Part shown: positions 43,320 to 55,539 of the stretch, in pieces
Position numbering within the stretch: position 1 is the first letter of the stretch
How the letters are laid out: every line of letters starts with the position of its first letter
Assembly: GCA_031763025.1 (NCBI GenBank)
Contig: JASSKH010000006.1
Location: forward strand, 3,824,958-3,888,957
Direction: 5' to 3'
Source: Macrocystis pyrifera
Lineage: Eukaryota > Sar > Phaeophyceae > Laminariales > Laminariaceae
Length of the DNA stretch: 64,000 nucleotides
The notes under the pieces: generated by a model
Told to the model about the DNA's origin: nothing
Databases searched by the model: none
What the model saw: only the letters and a program-made list of their open reading frames with translations
Made by a program: the position numbers and the translations under genes

Positions 43320-43450
43320 CATGGTGGACGTGAGATTCGAACTCACGACCAACGACCCATGTTCTGCCGTCGTCGCCATTTGCTAAGGTCTTAGTCCGTT
43401 GGGCTAAAGGTAAAAGGTTAACCAATCGCCTACCCAATCTAAGCCTCATA
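43320..43450 (-). repeat. tRNA-derived (SINE-like) repeat
   Basis: On the minus strand tttagcccaacggactaaga is an A box and cgtgagttcgaatctcacgt a perfect T-arm followed by ccacca. A complementary 5' acceptor (ggtgga) is missing, so it is not a functional tRNA. Together with the half copy 200 bp away it suggests a dispersed tRNA-derived family. Confidence 0.55.
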
Positions 43451-44581
43451 ACATTTGTGTGCGTTTCCTTGAGATTGCTTTTTCGGTAAGGATTTCAACT
43501 GGTCAATTGTCAACTTTTTGATTTTGCGAAAACTCAGCAATCACATTATTTCGAGACACCACATATTCAACGTTTTGTCGCGGAGAATTGAATTGTTGTG
43601 AAAGGCGATACGATCACCATCCAACTTTTGTTCTTTTTGTATCCCTGATATTTCATGCAGCAATATTAACGTATTAATTCTGGACGGAGTCGAAACTTTT
43701 TTTCCGTTCTCGTTTTTCCTTTCCGGAAAACTGAAATCTCCCTCTTCAACTCCACCATTTCTGCCAAGAGGAGGAGTTCACTCTCTCGCTCTCCTCAGCT
43801 CCAGCATGTCCATCACGATCTCGACGGCATCATCCGGCATGGAGTCACCCCACGGTAGGGGTTGCACTTTTTGGGCGAAAGGTTTCTGACCAATTGAGTT
43901 CCTTAAGTGAGGAACTACCAGTTATGATTTTTTTTTCCTCGTATATTCGTTTTAAGACTATCGCGAAGAAGTCCGGTCGGATGGCCCGAACGAATTTCTT
44001 CCAGGTATTGTATCGGGTGAGATATTGAGTTCCTAATGTAAGGGGCTCAGGAACGTCGGGTGCACCCCTACTGGGGGATGGCTCCATGGTGAAGGCACTG
44101 CTACTCCCACCCTACCTACCGCAAGGGTGTTGCTCAACGCCGACAACACCATCTTACCTTATATATACCCAGTACCACCGTATACATCACACGGCGGGTG
44201 ATAAGAGACACACACCGCGTGGGACGATTTCCGTGCCGGCTTTCTCCGCAACAAGCGGGGGGAGACACAACGAAATTGGCGACTTTTAGGAGATATCGTC
44301 GAGATCTTATCCGATGTCGAAACACCCCACCAGGTTAAAAATTCTCCTAAAGGGGTGTACTTTTCTTGCGTTTTACCGGTTTACGGCGAGTGAGGTGTTG
44401 CTTTTAACCCTGAAGCTCGGGCAGTTGCTGTCATGTATACTGGTACGGTGGAGCGGCGGAGAGCAGGTATACATGCTCGGACGAACATAACACTGTGACA
44501 TCGATCAAGGGTATACATGAGAGAAATATTTCGGTCCATGAGGTTCGGGCCCTCAGTCGCTGGGATGTCGATTTGTACTGT
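43451..44581. other. Unassigned region
   Basis: There is a partly repeated pair, gagttccttaagtgaggaac and gagttcctaatgtaaggggc, at 43897 and 44026. No gene is supported. Confidence 0.35.
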
Positions 44582-44690
44582 TGCGGGGGGGGAAAACGGT
44601 AAGTAAGACCTACGGTACATGCAAAAACCTATATAATAACCTATGTTTTACGGACAATATTTGGTTCTATTTACTATGGTCCCCCGAAAT
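44582..44690. mobile_element. MITE family A, copy 12 (decayed)
   Basis: The right end tttactatggtcccccgaaa is well kept. The left end is only tgcgggggggg followed by diverged sequence, then tacggtacatgcaaaaacct as in other copies. Confidence 0.8.
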
Positions 44691-46800
44691 ACAACAGTAC
44701 AAGCGATAGCTTTTGAGCCTAAAATGACCTAACTTGCGATGAGTAGGTGCACCTCTCGGTACGTTGGTTCCTGTGGACGTGCCCCACGTTGAATGCCCCT
44801 CGCGACTCTGCCGGTGGCGGCCTCTGTCGTGCTCGTGGCGTGTCCTGGCGGAGCGTGTTATAAATAGAATCGTTTTTATCGGCGAAAGTGTTGCTCTGGC
44901 TTATTATACCTGGTATTATTTTCTACTCTCATCATTTTCGGCTCTTCTTACGTTTAAATACACACCAAACAGCCCGCTTCCAAGAGGAAAAGTTGTCATA
45001 GCTGTTCCAGTCAGTGTGATCCGTGGTAGGATTTAATGTGCTATCTATGTATGTCGTGAGTTTGAAGTCGAGGGTTCGAGCCTGAGCAACACCATTTGGT
45101 TGCGTTGTTTTGTTTCTTTTGATGTTTGTTTCCTACCGGTATATATTAATAGTTTACTGTCGACTGGCCGTGAATTTTTACATTTTTATGGGTTTTGGGT
45201 TTTGGCGACGTGCTGCTGTAAGTACGAATACTTCGAAATATGCTTGGATACACGGGATACCTACTTGCTTGCTGCTGCTGCTGCTGCTGCTGCATTTACA
45301 TCCACGAGCAGTGCAGCTGCCGCCGCTGTACCCCGGGTATACTTCAACTACACTACTGCAGCTGCTGTACTGCTGCTGCCGTCACACTAAAAGTAGTGGT
45401 GTATTCATCATATACGTGGATGATATGACTGGAATAAGCTCTGCACATTATCCGAAGGCAAATCATGAAAAAAAATCAAACATCAGTGGTATGATATTTT
45501 ATGCCAAGAAAATATATATATATATAAAGAGACTCAAATTGTCAACACAGTACATAAAATAAGTCAGGTACAGAGAAACACGGCTCAGAATGGGCAAAAA
45601 CATGTAAAAACAGGCATATAAAAACAGAATAGATCGAAGGCTACCTCAAGCTGAGCAACGCGGCCGACACGGAGCTTGACATTCGACAACACAATATTTC
45701 AGCGGTGTTGCCGTCAAGAAGGCTGCTGGTGTGCACTATCAATATAATACGTCGACGGCCGGTTCAGTGTTGTCCCCCCTGGTGCCCGTCCGGTCAAAGT
45801 TCTTTGCGTTTTGTACTCGTACGTTCGTGAGACGCGGTTCTTGCCGTACATACGCTTTGTCCTGCAACAACAAGAAACATGAAACGAACGAACAAACGCT
45901 GAAATCGGTTGGGTTTTGGGCGACAAAACAAGAAGCCATGATATAAGAAGTGTAGCTGATGAGAATGCACAAAACAAGACATCGAGCCTGGACGCCAAGT
46001 TGACGTGTCTAAACACCGCCCCCCCCGCTGAAGTACTGCAGGTGTTGGAACATTGTTTGTGAATGCACCCCTTGGCAGCAATGTCGCATGTACAGCCTGT
46101 CTATGCTTGCCTATGCCATCCTCGACCATTGCGGGCACGCGCGAAGCCGCAGACGGACTTCAGCTAGCCGCGGCAAAGCCCCTCTTGTATTACATATGTT
46201 GATGTGGGGCGCCTCATCGCTTGGCGCACATGACAAGGGGGGTCACATTAACCACACAGCAGACATCCAGGAACCATAGAGTAAGCATCGGGGCCCAGAC
46301 ATTTCATCGTGCGAAACCCAACGTTCCGATATCCCGCTATCAATGCTAGAAATCACGCGATAACGACGCCAATATAGTGCTATCGGCTTTCGAAATGTAC
46401 CGTGTCTATCTGTGCGAAGTAGGGATCACGAGTAATGTCCTCCCTGCGTATTGAACGGGATGGCAAAAATACTACAGGTAGTACGGTTATAAGGGTTCGC
46501 AGTAAAAGTGAGTGACAAATTAAAAGAGAAGAGCAAAAAAAGTGAGTAAAATACCGGGCAAAATGCGAAAAACAGAGGGGAGAGGTTTTACTTTAGTAGA
46601 GTTCTCCATGTTGTAGGTGCATAGTAGGTTTCTGGGATTATTCTCCATAAAATCTGAGAATACAGAACAGGCCCCTGCTTGGCCCTCCTGATCCCACTCG
46701 GACCTGATCCCACCCGGATGTGATCCCAATACGCGAAGCTCGAACCGTAAACGGTCAGAAATCGTCGACCGGTCAAAAATCGTCGGATGTCAAAGAAAAA
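44691..46800. other. Unassigned region
   Basis: It includes a CTG/CAG-rich patch at 45265-45390 and a B-box-like gggttcgagcctgagc at about 45073. No ORF shows family features. Confidence 0.35.
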
Positions 46801-46802
46801 GA

Positions 46803-46880
46803 CGTCACTACCCGGGAATTGAACCCAACATCAAAATCATCATGCTGGGCACCATAGACCGCAGGAGCTATATCACCCCC
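46803..46880 (-). repeat. tRNA-like sequence
   Basis: On the minus strand gatatagctcctgcggtcta is A-box-like and gttgggttcaattcccgggt T-arm-like at tRNA spacing. The acceptor stem does not pair, so it is a pseudo-tRNA or tRNA-derived repeat. Confidence 0.4.
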
Positions 46881-47060
46881 CACCAATATCACCCTCCACC
46901 CCCTGCACCCCCTCCACGTTACTTTTAGACCAGTTATACTTGGTTAGACAAATCTTCATCACTGCTAAAACAATCTGAAAACCAAAACGATTCTAGGGTC
47001 CGAAGTTTAATTCCAAAATCCAATACCCAAGTTCCAAATCTAAATCATCAAACTCATGAG

Positions 47061-47088
47061 TGAGCAGCCATAATTGTATGGCTGCTCA
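47061..47088. repeat. Perfect 12-bp stem hairpin
   Basis: TGAGCAGCCATA, loop ATTG, TATGGCTGCTCA. Isolated; role unknown. Confidence 0.9.
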
Positions 47089-48419
47089 GTAAGTGCCGTT
47101 AGTCAACTAACTGGCCATAACCGGTAAGCCGGCTGAGGGAACCAGCTGATGGACAGCCGATTTGCCGGCTTAAGTCATGCTAGCAAAAAGAAAAAACAGC
47201 AAAGCAGCCCCCATCCAGACAAGGGGTCTCCGCCCAAAAAATAAAAATAAATTTCGCACGCAACAATCCTTCCTACGAGTAAGTATGGAAACCCAAGAAG
47301 TCGTATACTCGGCACCTTCCGGAAACGACACACTGACTACTGTTCCGATTAAACAATTACACAGTAGTTGGTGACTGAAGTCGTGCCGACTAACAGCTGT
47401 ATCAAATTCCGAATCGTATCCTATTTATACTCACTGTGCCAAGGTATAACGGCATCTTCCAACACGGCACTATTTCGAATAGCTCATACTCCAAGAATGA
47501 GATGACGAAAACATATAGTGTTTTTAGCAGAGAGAGAAAGGCGTGCGTGCGAGTTATCAACATCGTGATTTAGCCCCTCTTACGTAGAGCGCGTCCAGGA
47601 GAGAGAACTATTGTGCTGTGCAGCGAGACGAGCGCATGTGGGATCGGAGTAGCAAGCTGCACGAGCGCAAGGCACGACCATAGCTGTCAGCCTAGTAGCT
47701 AGCGCAGTTGTTGTTTTTTCTTTCTTCTTGCCTGACAGCCTGCGCGAGAACCGCGGTGCACTTGTTTCACGACAAGTCGCCGGAACAAGTAGGACTGCTT
47801 GAGCCGCGAGGAGCGATGTCGCCAGCCGCGCCGCCTCAAGTACCCCAAGCACCAGCGTTCGCTTGAAGCAACCATGAAGCAGCAAAGGTTGCAGGGAGCG
47901 AGCACGGGTACCACGAACAGGCTTCTCGAGCCCAGCATTGGTGAGCATCGCCGCGATCACCTAGATAATTGCAGTACGGAGAACCCACGTTAACTGTGTG
48001 CGAGTTGGAAAGTGTACCTAAGCTTGCGTAAAAAACAGCTAAATATTGAGCGTGGCAGCTCTATTTGTACTCGAAGCTGCATGCATACTTGTCCGTTAGG
48101 ATAAACTGAAGTCCGCGTAAAAATACGAGACGTACGGAGCAATGCCGACTGGCAATGATCGGTGGCCTCGGCGTCGTTGGCGGCGTCGGTGGCTTCGGCG
48201 GCCTCGGCGCCGGAACCAGCGCTCTCGGCGTGCCAGGCGGCTTCGATTGCCCCGGAGGCTTCGACGGACGACCGTACAGCCCGGCCGGCCGTCTCGGCAC
48301 GCACCTCAGTCCACGATACGCAGAGCGGAGGGATGTCGGGCTATGAATGAGCCATCATCCCGGACAAGCTGGCGGTGCAGAACGCCGGTGAGCGGAGAAT
48401 CAAGAACTAGAAGGATGAA

Positions 48420-49333
48420 AAAACCCGTGCTCATATGGTAATCTCCGTCGGCGAGACCCGGTACTCGGGAAACGGGGTGATGAAGGGCTACCTCTATGAC
48501 GTCACTTCTGTCACCGAAGGGGTGTTCAAGCAACTCAACGAGAACACGGACTACATTTTGGTGCAATGCGTTCTCCCCGGCGCCACTCAGATGTTGCTTC
48601 TTCTCGGAAAGCATCTGACCGTTTTCACCAAGGCGGTTGTGACGATCGCAAGGCGGGTTCGCATACTACCCAGGGACGTAGGCGCCGCGCCGCGGAGGTT
48701 CGCATTCGGGCTCTCACGGAGGCCTTCGCTCAAGGTATCGGCCTGCTGGCCAAGCACGTTACCAAGTATTTCGGCAAGACTCAAATTTCCGCCAACCGTC
48801 TTCGCATGGAAACATGCGTAAGGCTCGACTTGGAAGTATTCGGATGGGCCGTCCACGACCGATATTATCGTCTAGCGAGCCGCCACGGCCAAGTACCCCC
48901 GATCTCCGAATTTATACCTCCCGTCGTTCCGGTGTGGGAGAACTTCATTTCGTACGGCAAAGCGGGCGGTCTCACCAACGGTGCGACCCCTACAGCGAGG
49001 GCGGCGGCGTCGGCTACCGGCTTTGCTAACTCCGCCGGCGCGGCGTCGTCGGGCACGTGCCGCCGTTGGGAGAGGGGTGGCGAATGCCAGTACGGGCAGG
49101 CGTGCACATTTGCCGCGTCTCACACGGGGAATAAAAGCGAGAAGAGGCGCACGAGTAGTAGGGGCGACAAGAGCGCTAGGGACGGACGCAAGGGCGAAGG
49201 CACCAAGGCGGGGGACGGCAGGTCCACCAAGCCAGCTACAGGGGATATCAAGGAGGAAGCCGGAGGCGCAGCATCTTCGGCCGACCAGGGAGGGCACTAC
49301 CGGAGGAGGCTTCACTTCCTGAACGGGGGCTGA
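48420..49333 (+). pseudogene. Gag-like CCCH-finger protein remnant
   Basis: The readable protein includes VFGWAVHDRYYRLASRHG, a PPVVPVWENFISYGKAGG block, an Ala-rich linker, a Cys3His finger (C-x8-C-x5-C-x5-H, CRRWERGGECQYGQAC) and a long basic Lys/Arg/Gly/Ser tail. A helical body, CCCH finger and basic tail recall nucleocapsid-type proteins of retroelements, or an RNA-binding host protein. It is not intact, with about one break. It lies inside the direct-repeat pair described above. Confidence 0.4.
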
Positions 49334-51200
49334 CAGATAGGGACACGGGTTTTGCTCAAAAAGCAAGGCCGACCACCAGGATGGCACACCTCGCGGCATC
49401 CGCGCTTGCCGGAGAGGTGCAACCAGGGTCGGCAGCAGCTCTAATCCCAGGTAGGGCAAGGGCTGTTTCACGGTTTGTTTCCTTGTTGCGCAACATGCCG
49501 GGTACGGTGTCGAGTACGATATCGGGGGCGGAGATACTGGGGCAGGTTGCTCAGGAGGGTAACCGCGGTTCACTGGGTGACGAAGTGCAAGAGGGGCATG
49601 GAGTCACATAGTGGAGCACTGATGCGCATTTTGGGCAGACTCGGAAATTGCAGTGGCTGGTGCTTACCGCCGTTCATGTCGTCGGCGTAACTTTTTAACT
49701 GGGGGACGGGATTTCTAGGTGGGAGAGGCCACCAATAAGCACAAACTTACGTCATCTCCGGCCCGACGTTAGTTGGCGCGAGCAGGCCTTGGGTCAGGCG
49801 GGTGCCGATCTTTGTTCCGGGATCTTAGCCGCGAGTACATCGACTTGTCAGTTGCGATATCATCTCGGCGGACTTGCGAGAGCGATTCTCGGTAGTTGTG
49901 TACTTTTTGTTCCATAAACGGGATCGCCTCGATACTTGCAGATCGAGGAGTCGGAATCGGAGCATACTCAGGCACCGACGGCATTTGCGGCGTGATGTTG
50001 GTCGTCGCAACGTATTCAGGTAGGCACGATTTCGGATGAACCAACGGCGGTACAATTTAATTAACAGAAAGGATGCAGGTCTCGAGCTTCCGATAAGCTC
50101 ATCCCTAATCAAGCGTGCATTGCGGGGTATGACCAATTCACACGTGGTGCCAGGTACACCGCGTCGGGTTCGCCTTCCCATTTCTTGAGACGTTTTGTTG
50201 GCTGGTAGGTGTTTGATTCCGTCGTTGGGAGCCAGCCAGGGGTGGCCTGCTATGGGTGCGTCTCGCTTTGGGGTATTTCCTAGCGGCGAGGCCAGGTGGA
50301 ATAATCGCTAGCGACGCGGGGATTGCGCACCTAATACATTGTCTTACACGTCGAGATGTGCCCTCCTTCGCGGGATCACAGCAAATAAAATGTTCGGAGT
50401 GACACTGAGCTAATCGCGTCGGCTATCGATTTAGAGGGCGGCCGAGCCCAGAAATCATTTTCGTACGTACATGGAAATACTTTACCGGTCCACGCTCTGG
50501 CGTTGGCGCAGTCGCGGTTGCATTGATGGCGGAATTGATGGCGTCGGGCATCACTCTGCCATATCGTACACGAATCGCAGTGTTGTGAGTATGGTAGTAT
50601 GGACAAGCCCTGCGAGCATTTTGTTAGGTCGTGGTACAGCCCGGGGGCGAACCTAGCGACTTCGCCCTTCATTACCTACGTATCGCAAACTGGCGGCTGA
50701 AGGGGATGTGCCAGACCGAGTACTCCAGAGGGAAGGTCGTTCGACTAAGAAATCCAACAGCTCCAAGGTATGTATTCAAGGAAATACTGCAGATTCCCGT
50801 AGGTCTTCGAATAAGCGAGTACAGGTAGTCAACGCAGTCCCAAGCCTGCCTGGACAAGGCACGGTGTGGCGCCAAACATGGTAGCCTGGAAGTAACCTCG
50901 GAAATCGAGTAGGTCAATGTAGGCACCATTGCGAGCCTCGACCACATCCGAGGCTGGCTATGTTGAGCTTCGGTCATCTGTTTGCGTAGGGAAACTCGAG
51001 AAGTTGAGATAACTGGTTAAATTTAGATATTGACGCGGCAGACCGCGGGATGTCCTGTCCCGCCAGTGAGTTTTCCCTTCCGGGTCACAAAGAACAATAC
51101 GCGGCAATTCGAACGAGATACAACAAAGTGAGATATTTAATAGGGCACGATACAGTATGACATTTTTGGTTGTAGAGAAAAAAATCTCTACAAGTTCTCA
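49334..51200. other. Unassigned region
   Basis: Short ORFs on both strands show no recognisable domain. A 200-bp segment at 50909-51110 (cgaccacatccgaggct, atgtcctgtcccgccagtga) recurs at 55849-56055. Confidence 0.4.
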
Positions 51201-51869
51201 ACCTGCCCAGCAGAGACAACCATTGTATTGTACAGCGGGACGAGTGCGCGTGGGAGCAGAGCAGCAGGCCGCACGGACTCAAGGCACGAGCGTAGCTGCC
51301 AGCCTAGTAGCTAGCGCCGTTGCTGAATTTCCCATCTACCCTGTACCCTTTTCTTTCGAAAGTAGGGGGGAACGAAATTACCGCGTAAGATACACGACTT
51401 ATATATCGTTACAAGGTTCCCCTTCAGGATGTATGTGGTATGAAATCCGGGGGGTGTCGCAAGTTGAAAAGGGAGACGCACAGGTAAAACCCTTGCACCT
51501 CTGGTCTGAGTAAAAATGATCTCGGAGTAAAATGAGTCATCATGGGCTACAGTATTAATAGCAATGTAATGTATCTAAAGCGAAGAGTAGTACCTGGTAG
51601 TCTTCTAGTCTTCGATGATCTCGCATGTCTTGGCGTATAGGAGGCATGGAGCGTCGAGCAGTTGTCGCGGTGCGTCGTATTCGGGTGCGTGGTGAGCAGC
51701 GACCACGAGAACGTAATATCGTTAAGTTCACCTGAGAGGCCTGTTTTGTTCACAACCGACATAATTAATTACTTATAGCCATGGGGTCTACCGACGGAAA
51801 CCATATGGCTTAATTTGTTCGGAGGCAGAGAGGAGAGAAAAACGACGATGTGATATGTACATCTTTACT

Positions 51870-52900
51870 GGGTGGGATCTGTATGATCTGCAGGATCTGT
51901 ATGATCTACCTGAGTGGAATATGTGTGATCTGTATGATCTGTCCGTCTTAACCGGGATGCGTTCTGTATGATTTGCAGGATCTGTATGATCTGCAGGATT
52001 TCTGTACGATCTGGAGGATCTATAAAATCTGGATACTTCACACTTGCTTTCAGCATGTTTAGCGAGGATGGGGTCTATGAGGTAGATATGTCACACGTGT
52101 GTACCTGAGTGGGAACTTGACCTGTGTGGTCTATACCTATGTGTAATCTTTAGGATCTGTATGATCTGTACACATGTGTCATCTGCAGCATCTGTATGAT
52201 CTACCTGAGTGGAATCTGTGTGATCTGTATGATCTGTTCATCTTGACCGGGATGGGTTCTGTATGATCTGCATGATCTGTACATGTTCATCGGTTGATTT
52301 GCATGATGACCTGCAGGAATTGTACGATCTGCAGGATCTGTAATATTTGGCAGGTGTTTACCTCAGGGGGATGTTGAGTTATGTGATCTGTACATATTTA
52401 CCGGGTGGTATCTGTATGATGAGGTAGATATTTCACACGTGTGTACCTGATTGGGAATTTGCAGGATTTCTGTATGATCTATCTGCAGGATTTGTAAATC
52501 TGGACACTTCAAAATTGTTTACATCATGTTTAGCCGGGATGGGGTCTGTATGAGGTAGATATTCACACGTGTGTACCTGAGTGGGAACTTGATCTGTGTG
52601 ATCTGTACATATGTGTGATCTGCAGGATCTGTATGATCTACCTGAGTGGAATATATGTTGATCTATATGATATGTTCGTCTTGACCGGGATGGGGTCTGT
52701 ACGATCTGCATAATCTGCATGTGTTATCGGTGGGTTTGCATGACCTGCAGGATCTAGAAATATCTGTATGATCTGCAGGATCTGTAATATTTGGCAGGTG
52801 TGTACCCGAGTGGGATCTTGGTCATTGTGATCTGTATAACTTCACCGGGTGGGATCTGTATGATCTGCATGAACTGCACATGTTTCGTCGGGAAGATCAA
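51870..52900. repeat. ATCTGTATGATCTGCAGG array, left arm
   Basis: Many imperfect units of gatctgtatgatctgcagga, interspersed with the longer module gtttagccgggatggggtct, tgaggtagatat and cacacgtgtgtacctgagtg, which repeats at least three times. The right-arm counterpart at 58290-58740 is inverted and shorter. Confidence 0.88.
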
Positions 52901-53819
52901 AGAATCAATCAAAATAAATCAAGCTCGAAAATGAGTTGATAGATAACCCAATACACGCGCAACGCGGTACAAAATATACAAGGTACACGAAATAGCCAGG
53001 GTGTGATAAAAACATCAGTCGTACGGACACAAAAAAACTAAGAGTAGCGGCAAGGAAAGCAACCTGCGCCAGCAACAACAGCAGTAGCTATACCGTGACA
53101 GTGTGCAACAGCAGCGTCATCAGCACGACCACCAAGACAAGTCACCGTGTGACACGGGCAAAGCAATACTTTGGGTAGCAGCAAGAAAAGGCGCCAGCAG
53201 TAACAGTAGTAGTAGCAGCTATACCGTGATTGGGTGCAGCCGTGTGCAGCAACTGTTAACAGCGGCAGCAACAACAGGAGCAGCAAGATAAGCAACCGCG
53301 TGGCACGTGGCAAACATGAAATAAGGGTAGCAGCAAGAAAATCAACCTCTGCCAGCGACAGTAGCAGCTATACCGTGATTGTGTGTAGTAGTAGCGGCAG
53401 CAAGAACAGGAGTAGCAGAATAATACACAAACCATGGTGCATGGGCACATTGTACAACGGGCGGTGAACACTCGGCTATTACACGCAACGCAATACGTGA
53501 TACAAAGATCCGATAAATGATGAATCGCACCGAAATATCAAAAAATTACTACCAGGTACCAGGTATGTACGTGGTGGATACAGCCTTTTCGCACAATCTT
53601 GTGGCCAAGCAGTCACGAGCACACGAGCACTCAGCAGCAGCAGCAGCAGCAGCAGCAGCCGCAGTAACACTCAGCAGCACTCGAGCAACACTCGATTCGA
53701 GCAGCACTCCTACGCCTGTTGCTGCTGTTCTTGTACTGTTGCGTACTGCTCGAGCGGCACTCGAGCGCACGAGCATGGTTTCCAAGCCTGTTGCACCGCA
53801 AAAAAAAGACACGGTGTAG

Positions 53820-55270
53820 TGCGTTTGTGGATCACCTGGTTTAGCGGATCACGTTGTCAAAAATGAGTGGTGGATCACCGGCTGAGTGGATCGTTTTTTG
53901 GAAAATGAATGGCGGATCACCGGGCTAGCGGATCACAATTTCAAAAAATAGCTGCTGGGCGTAAGTCATGATTTTTTGTTTTTGTTTTATTTGTTTTATT
54001 AAGGGCGACCCTTACGAGTACGAGATCGTACGTACCAGAAACAGTACAAGAAGTACGATATCGTACCAGAGATAATTAAACGCCATGCTTAGTGGATCAG
54101 ACTGGAAGAAAAACCTCTGGAAAACCGGAAAGTGCATCACAGTGTAAGAAGTTGGTGAGTTGATTCGAAGCAGCGTTAATACCAAATAAACAAGCACGAT
54201 TTCGCACCAGAAAAACATACAAGAAGTACGATATCGTACCAGATAGGAATAAAGACCATGCTTGGTGGATCACACTGGCGGAAAATCCCCTAGAAAATCG
54301 GATATTAATAGTGAATCACAGTATGTGAAGTTGAGAAGTTCATGCGAAACAGCACTAACACCAAATCAACAACCACGATTTCGCACCAGAAACATGTACA
54401 AAAAGTACGATATCGTACCAGAGATGAATAAATACCACGCTTAGTGGATCACACTGGCGGAAAAACCGCTGGAAAATCGGATATTAATAGTTAGTTCATC
54501 TTTGGTACGATATCGTACCAGAGATGAATAAATACCATGCTTAGTGGATCACACTGGCGGAAAAACCGCTGGAAAATCGGATATTAATAGTTAGTTCATC
54601 TTTGGTGCGAAATCGTTGTTGTTCATTTAATATTTTGGTGTTTATGCTGTTTCGCATGAATTTCTCAACTTCACACACTGTGATTCACAATTAATATCCG
54701 ATTTTCCAGCTGTTTTTCTGCCAGTGTGATCCACTATGCATGATCTTTATTCATATCTGGTACGATATCGTACTTCTTTTGTACCAGGTATGTTTTTCTG
54801 GTACGAAATCGTGGTTATTTATTTTTTGTTTTAACGCTGTTTCGCATCAACTTATCAACTTCTTACATTGCGATGAACTATCGGGTTTCCAGAGGTTTTT
54901 CTTCCAGTCTGATCCACTAAGCCTGGTGTTTATTTATCCCTGGTACGATATCGTACTTCTTGTATCTGTTTCTGGTACGTACGCTCTCGGACTCGTAACG
55001 GTCGCCCTTAATAAAACAAATAAAACAAAAAAAAATGTCATGACTCACGCCCAGCAGCTATTTTTGAAATTGTGATCCGCTATAGCCCGGTGATCCACCA
55101 CTCATTTTCCAAAAAGTGATCCACTAAGCCGGTGATCCACCACTCATTTATTCCTAAATTTGATCCACTAAACATGGTGCTCCACCAGCTATTTTTGAAA
55201 TAGTGATCCATTAACTCGGTGATCCACCATTCATTTTAGACAATGTGATCCACTAAACCAGGGGATCCAC
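53820..55270. mobile_element. Inner foldback 1 with GTACGATATCGTAC palindromes
   Basis: The left half reads gagtggtggatcaccgg and gcttagtggatcacactggc modules; the right half has them inverted (ccggtgatccaccactcatt). Exact GTACGATATCGTAC palindromes lie at 54053, 54226, 54405, 54505, 54760 and 54943. A 97-bp unit at 54421-54507 is repeated immediately at 54518-54604. Confidence 0.85.
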
Positions 55271-55539
55271 TAACGACTACAACGGACCACGATCACTCGA
55301 TTGCTCATGCGCAACGAGCACGAGACGAACAACACGAGCACGACGACGTGGCCAAGCAGCCACGGGCACACGACCACTCAGCAGCAGAGCAACAGCACCC
55401 AGCGACACTAGAGCAACAAACACTCGACTCGACCAGCTCGAGCAGCACGAGCTCGAGCAGCACTGGTGTGTGCTGTTGCAGTTTTGCAGCAAGAAGCGAG
55501 AAGAGCAAAATCCTTGCAGCTAAAAAATACAAAAAAATC

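Larger units (their letters stand above)
47590..51330 (+). mobile_element. Decayed retroelement-like fossil between old direct repeats
   Basis: A segment of about 120 bp at 47593-47715 recurs in direct orientation at 51207-51325 (landmarks aaggcacga and cagcctagtagctagcgc), roughly three-quarters identical. The two could be remains of terminal repeats. Between them lies one gag-like reading region (48420-49333). No reverse transcriptase, integrase or tyrosine recombinase was recognised. The element is broken and old by the divergence of its repeats, and the family is uncertain. Confidence 0.35.

Noticed and set aside
43320-43410. Functional tRNA-Leu or tRNA-Ser gene on the minus strand
   Set aside because: The T-arm is perfect but the 5' acceptor strand is absent and the middle does not fold as a normal anticodon arm.
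53517-53819. ORFs with Ala or Leu runs in the giant foldback
   Set aside because: They come from CAG/CTG-rich segments that recur inverted in the other arm; frame openness is due to the triplet repeats.
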